DNA of 17,349 bases from PWVB01 sp964530185 (GTDB lineage: Bacteria > Chloroflexota > Anaerolineae > B4-G1 > SLSP01), in NCBI GenBank assembly GCA_964530185.1, contig CAZHBB010000063.1, positions 1 to 17,349 on the forward strand, written 5' to 3'. The notes beneath the pieces are model-generated. The model worked only from the letters and a program-made list of their open reading frames with translations, had not been told where the DNA came from and made no database searches. Made by a program: the position numbers and the translations under genes. Shown here in pieces: positions 14,678 through 17,349 of the stretch; the first letter of the stretch is position 1, and every line of letters begins with the position of its first letter.

Positions 14678-15721
14678 TCAGGTAACGCCATGAGCGCAGA
14701 TCAGCTCGTCCAGATCCTGAGCCAGTGCATGGCTGCCGGGCACGCCTGTCGCATATTCCTCGCTGTTGGACATGAGAATTAACACCAAGTCCTGATCCGG
14801 GTACACGCTCAATACCGCGCTATGGCCGAAGTCCTCATAGCCCCGAGTCCAAGACCGCAAGTGACCCCGTGGCGTGCTGGAGGTAAACCAGCCGTAGCCG
14901 ACGCCAGTGCCATCCGAGGTGATGGTGTGCGCTTTGGTCATGAGATGCCAGCTTTCGGCGCTGAGGATGCGGACTGACTGGAGGGCACGGTACCATCGGT
15001 GGAGGTCCTCCGCGGTGGCGTACATCCCGGTTGCACCCCGATAGCCCCAGTTGGGGCGCATGACGGCGGGTGGGCGGGCCACAGGGTTCAAGATCGCGGC
15101 CACTATGGCGCTCTCGGGCAGGCCCCAGAAGCCCGTGTGCGCAAGGCCAGCGGGCTTCAGGAAAGTCGTGCGGACGTAGCACTCGTAGGGCATTCCGGCA
15201 GCGAGTTCTATGATCGCTGCAGCCAGGGTGTAGGCGTCATTGCTGTAGCTGAATCCACTGCCTGGTGGGTTCAGCAGCGGTTCACTGAGGATGGCTGCTA
15301 TAGCTGCCTCGCGGTCGGTGATGCCATCGGCGGCGTAATGCTGCCCCAGACCTGCCGTGTGGCTTAGGAGCTGATGAAGCGTAATAGGGGCTTTGTCAGG
15401 GGGCACAGCGTCGGAGAACCGTGTCAGCGGGTCGTGGAGCGAGAACACCCCCAGTTCGGTCAGCCTCAGCGCGGCGGCGGCCGCGAAGGTCTTAGAGATG
15501 GAGGCGATCCAGAAGGGCGTGTCAGGCGTCAGGGGCCTGGACTGGGCAGCGTCAGCCCAACCGTATGCACGCTGGAGCACCACGCGTTCGCCCTGTGCTA
15601 TCCAGACGATACCGTTGAATCCGGAGTCTGCAGCGGTGCGCAGATGTGCCTCCAGGCGTCCGAGGTCGAAGGGCGTCAAGGTCTCGGCGTCGTGGGTGAT
15701 TCGACTGTGCTCGCGAGGCAT
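14678..15721 (-). CDS. beta-lactamase-fold serine hydrolase (class C/PBP4*-like esterase family)
   Basis: This 347-residue protein has the Beta-lactamase (PF00144) fold. The nucleophile motif S-I-S-K lies at residues 74-77 (FWIASISKTFAAAAALRL), LLSHTAGLG follows as usual, the second motif YSN lies near 158-160 (GFSYSNDAYT), and the third motif region reads GYEDFGHSAVLSVYP, with GHSA where many relatives have GHxG. Such proteins are mostly esterases, D-aminopeptidases or peptidoglycan-related hydrolases, and true beta-lactamase activity cannot be claimed. ATG at 15721 is chosen for AAGGA 5 bases upstream; an in-frame reading from 15829 would start upstream of the likely promoter. No signal peptide is visible with this start, so it may act in the cytoplasm. 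It is divergent from the sensor gene. Confidence 0.88.
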   Translation of the reverse strand: MPREHSRITHDAETLTPFDLGRLEAHLRTAADSGFNGIVWIAQGERVVLQRAYGWADAAQSRPLTPDTPFWIASISKTFAAAAALRLTELGVFSLHDPLTRFSDAVPPDKAPITLHQLLSHTAGLGQHYAADGITDREAAIAAILSEPLLNPPGSGFSYSNDAYTLAAAIIELAAGMPYECYVRTTFLKPAGLAHTGFWGLPESAIVAAILNPVARPPAVMRPNWGYRGATGMYATAEDLHRWYRALQSVRILSAESWHLMTKAHTITSDGTGVGYGWFTSSTPRGHLRSWTRGYEDFGHSAVLSVYPDQDLVLILMSNSEEYATGVPGSHALAQDLDELICAHGVT

Positions 15722-15761
15722 GCTGTTCCTTATCCATATCCATGGTTTTTGAGTCGCACGG

Positions 15762-15789
15762 AGCATATGATAGAGAGACAAGGTGTCAA
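15762..15789 (-). promoter_or_regulatory. promoter of the beta-lactamase-fold gene
   Basis: TTGACA (15784-15789) and TATGCT (15762-15767) on the minus strand have a 16-base spacer. The start near 15755 leaves a leader of about 35 bases with AAGGA before ATG 15721. This supports the short start over the longer in-frame reading. Confidence 0.55.
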
Positions 15790-15848
15790 CCCCACTTATC
15801 CGGCAACTTTCACTTCGGGGGCAGTACACGCCTCATCTTGTGCTTCTC

Positions 15849-15877
15849 TTTAACGTTTTGCCCGGCTGTGCTATACT
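15849..15877 (+). promoter_or_regulatory. extended -10 promoter of the sensor gene
   Basis: TGCTATACT (15869-15877) is an extended -10 identical to those of the DeoR and importer promoters. The -35 (TTTAAC at 15849-15854, 17 bases away) is poor. The start would be near 15884, about 35 bases before ATG 15918. Confidence 0.5.
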
Positions 15878-15917
15878 TTATTTAAACCATGTCCTCCTGG
15901 TGATGGAGGTGCATTCC

Positions 15918-17349
15918 ATGTCGGGCATGCGCGTTGCCGTCATAGCTCTCACTGCGTGGGCGGTGTTAGCGTTGGTCTGTGCTCCAGCCGGCGCTGCCAC
16001 AATGGTCCGGGTTGGCGTCTACGATACACCTCCCTTGATCTTGCTGTCGGAGGACGGCATGCCCCGAGGGTTGGTGATTGATGTGCTGGAATATGTCGCG
16101 GCCCAGGAGGGCTGGCAGCTTGTCTACGTCCCTTGTGTGTGGGAATCCTGCCTGGAGATGCTTGAGCGTGGTGACATTGACCTCTTCGGCGCGATCGCCT
16201 ACTCTGAGCCGCGCACCCAGCGCTTCGACTTCAACCAGCAGACATTGATCAGCGACTGGGGCGAGGTTGTCGTACCCCGGGGTTCTCGCATTGCCTCGGT
16301 GCTGGATCTGGAAGAGCAGACGATTGCTGCCTTGCCGGAGGACATCTATGTCATCGGACTTCAGGACGTCTTGCAGCAATTCGGCGTCACGGTACGCTGG
16401 CACTGGGTGCCGTCCTATGCGGACGTGCTACGTCTGGTCTCTGAAGGCGAGGTCGACGCCGGAGTCCTCGATCACTTCTATGCCCTGGCACATGTTGCTG
16501 AGCCGGGTGTACAGCAGACCTCAATCATTTTCACGCCCATTGAGATCCGCTATGCTGCTGCCAAAGGAATGCATCCGGAGCTCTTGTCTGCCATTGACCA
16601 CCACTTGACGATGTTGAAGGCGGATCCTGATTCTCCTTACTATGCATCACTGGATCGTTGGTTGGGCGGACCCGAGCGCGCGCCAGTAGTGCCCCGCTGG
16701 CTGCTATGGGCTGCAGGTATTGCTGGGGTAGCTGCATTGCTCTCCTTTATCGTGAGTCTGGTCCTTCGCTGGCAGGTCCGCACCCGCACCAGAGAGTTGG
16801 CTGAAAGCGAGGAGAGGTTCCGCACAGTCGTTGAGAGATCGGCTGATGGCATTGCCTTGATGGATGCCTATGGGGGTGTCCTCCTTTGGAATTCGAGCAT
16901 GGAACGCATCACTGGACTGCGTGCCGCAGATGTGCTGGGGAAGCCGGTATGGGAGGTGGCTGAATCCTTGATTCCGGCTGAGGATGGCGAGCGTCGCGAC
17001 AAGATACGCAGCACGATGCAAAAGTTATTGGCATCCGGGGAATCGCCGACCGCGCCGGGGCCGCGCGAGTGGCACTTCGTGCGGCCTGACGGTGACCGTA
17101 TTTTTGTCGAGTCCTCCATTTTTACCATCGATCTGGCTAGTAGGGTGATGGTCGGCGTCGTAGTACGAGACATTACCGGGCGCAAGCGCATGGAGCTCGC
17201 CGAGCGCGAACAACGACAATTGGCCGAGGCTTTGCGTGACGCCGCGGCTATGTTGAACCGCACATTGGACTTCGATGTGGTGCTGGACGCTATTCTGGAG
17301 AGCGTGGCGCGCATTGTGCCCTATGATGCAGCCACCGTGATGCTTGTTG
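15918..17349 (+). CDS. membrane sensor with periplasmic solute-binding-type domain, PAS and GAF; 3' end cut by window edge
   Basis: The 477 visible codons encode, in order, a signal sequence or TM (about 5-27), a family 3 solute-binding (venus flytrap) domain (about 29-250: VRVGVYDTPPLI, GLVIDVLEYVAAQEGW, GDIDLFGAIAYSEPRTQRFDF), a TM (about 259-285), a PAS domain (about 298-420: ERFRTVVERSADGIALMDA, then RDITGRKRMELAE), a short helical linker, and the beginning of GAF (LDFDVVLDAILESVARIVPYDAAT). GGAGG at 15905-15909 sets ATG 15918. The output part (histidine kinase, GGDEF or other) is beyond the edge. The layout recalls BvgS/EvgS-type sensors that detect an extracellular small molecule. The ligand is unknown; an amino acid or other small solute is usual for this fold. 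It is divergent from the hydrolase gene. Confidence 0.9.
   Translation, partial: MSGMRVAVIALTAWAVLALVCAPAGAATMVRVGVYDTPPLILLSEDGMPRGLVIDVLEYVAAQEGWQLVYVPCVWESCLEMLERGDIDLFGAIAYSEPRTQRFDFNQQTLISDWGEVVVPRGSRIASVLDLEEQTIAALPEDIYVIGLQDVLQQFGVTVRWHWVPSYADVLRLVSEGEVDAGVLDHFYALAHVAEPGVQQTSIIFTPIEIRYAAAKGMHPELLSAIDHHLTMLKADPDSPYYASLDRWLGGPERAPVVPRWLLWAAGIAGVAALLSFIVSLVLRWQVRTRTRELAESEERFRTVVERSADGIALMDAYGGVLLWNSSMERITGLRAADVLGKPVWEVAESLIPAEDGERRDKIRSTMQKLLASGESPTAPGPREWHFVRPDGDRIFVESSIFTIDLASRVMVGVVVRDITGRKRMELAEREQRQLAEALRDAAAMLNRTLDFDVVLDAILESVARIVPYDAATVMLV

Noticed and set aside
1..17349. tRNA, rRNA, CRISPR array, insertion sequence, phage or toxin-antitoxin genes
   Set aside because: I looked for these on both strands and saw no supporting repeats, ends or proteins. 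A tRNA scan would be the decisive check.

Overview
The window looks like a stretch of a bacterial chromosome of moderate to high GC, most likely from the Chloroflexota (Anaerolineae-like). That assignment is inference. It rests on the Tat-type lipoprotein signal of the sugar-binding protein, the style of the PAS-GAF sensor, the single-SIS proteins next to a BadF-type kinase, and the Thr-type sulfatase-fold enzyme. No RNA gene, insertion sequence, phage gene or CRISPR array was seen.

Layout: (1) 1-779, minus strand: a DeoR-family repressor that starts at TTG and runs off the left edge, missing only a few C-terminal residues. (2) 780-1014: a divergent regulatory region. (3) 1015-3900, plus: a large FtsX/MacB-type permease. 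(4) 7435 down to 4036, minus: a CUT1 sugar ABC importer (lipoprotein binding protein, MalF-type and MalG-type permeases) without an ATPase gene. (5) 7436-8222: a 787-base divergent regulatory region with two strong sigma-A promoters and two operator-like sites. (6) 8223-11982, plus: an N-acetyl-amino-sugar operon (BadF-type GlcNAc kinase, SIS protein, NagA deacetylase, second SIS protein). (7) 13618 down to 12170, minus: a sulfatase/alkaline-phosphatase-fold enzyme with Thr where Cys/Ser is expected; 14605 down to 13715, minus: an EamA exporter; 15721 down to 14678, minus: a beta-lactamase-fold serine hydrolase. (8) 15918 to the right edge, plus: a membrane sensor with a periplasmic solute-binding-type domain, PAS and the start of GAF.

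How the genes may work together: the importer would bring in an N-acetylated amino sugar (GlcNAc or an oligosaccharide of it), the kinase would make the 6-phosphate and NagA would deacetylate it to GlcN-6-P. No classical NagB deaminase is present, and the two paralogous SIS proteins around NagA are the obvious candidates for the missing step. A shared operator-like motif, with TCGA-type repeats 10 bp apart, lies beside the promoter of the DeoR gene, upstream of the importer promoter and directly upstream of the kinase promoter. This ties the regulator, transporter and catabolic operon into one putative regulon although the regulator is several kilobases away. The genes after 12170 have no evident link to this pathway.
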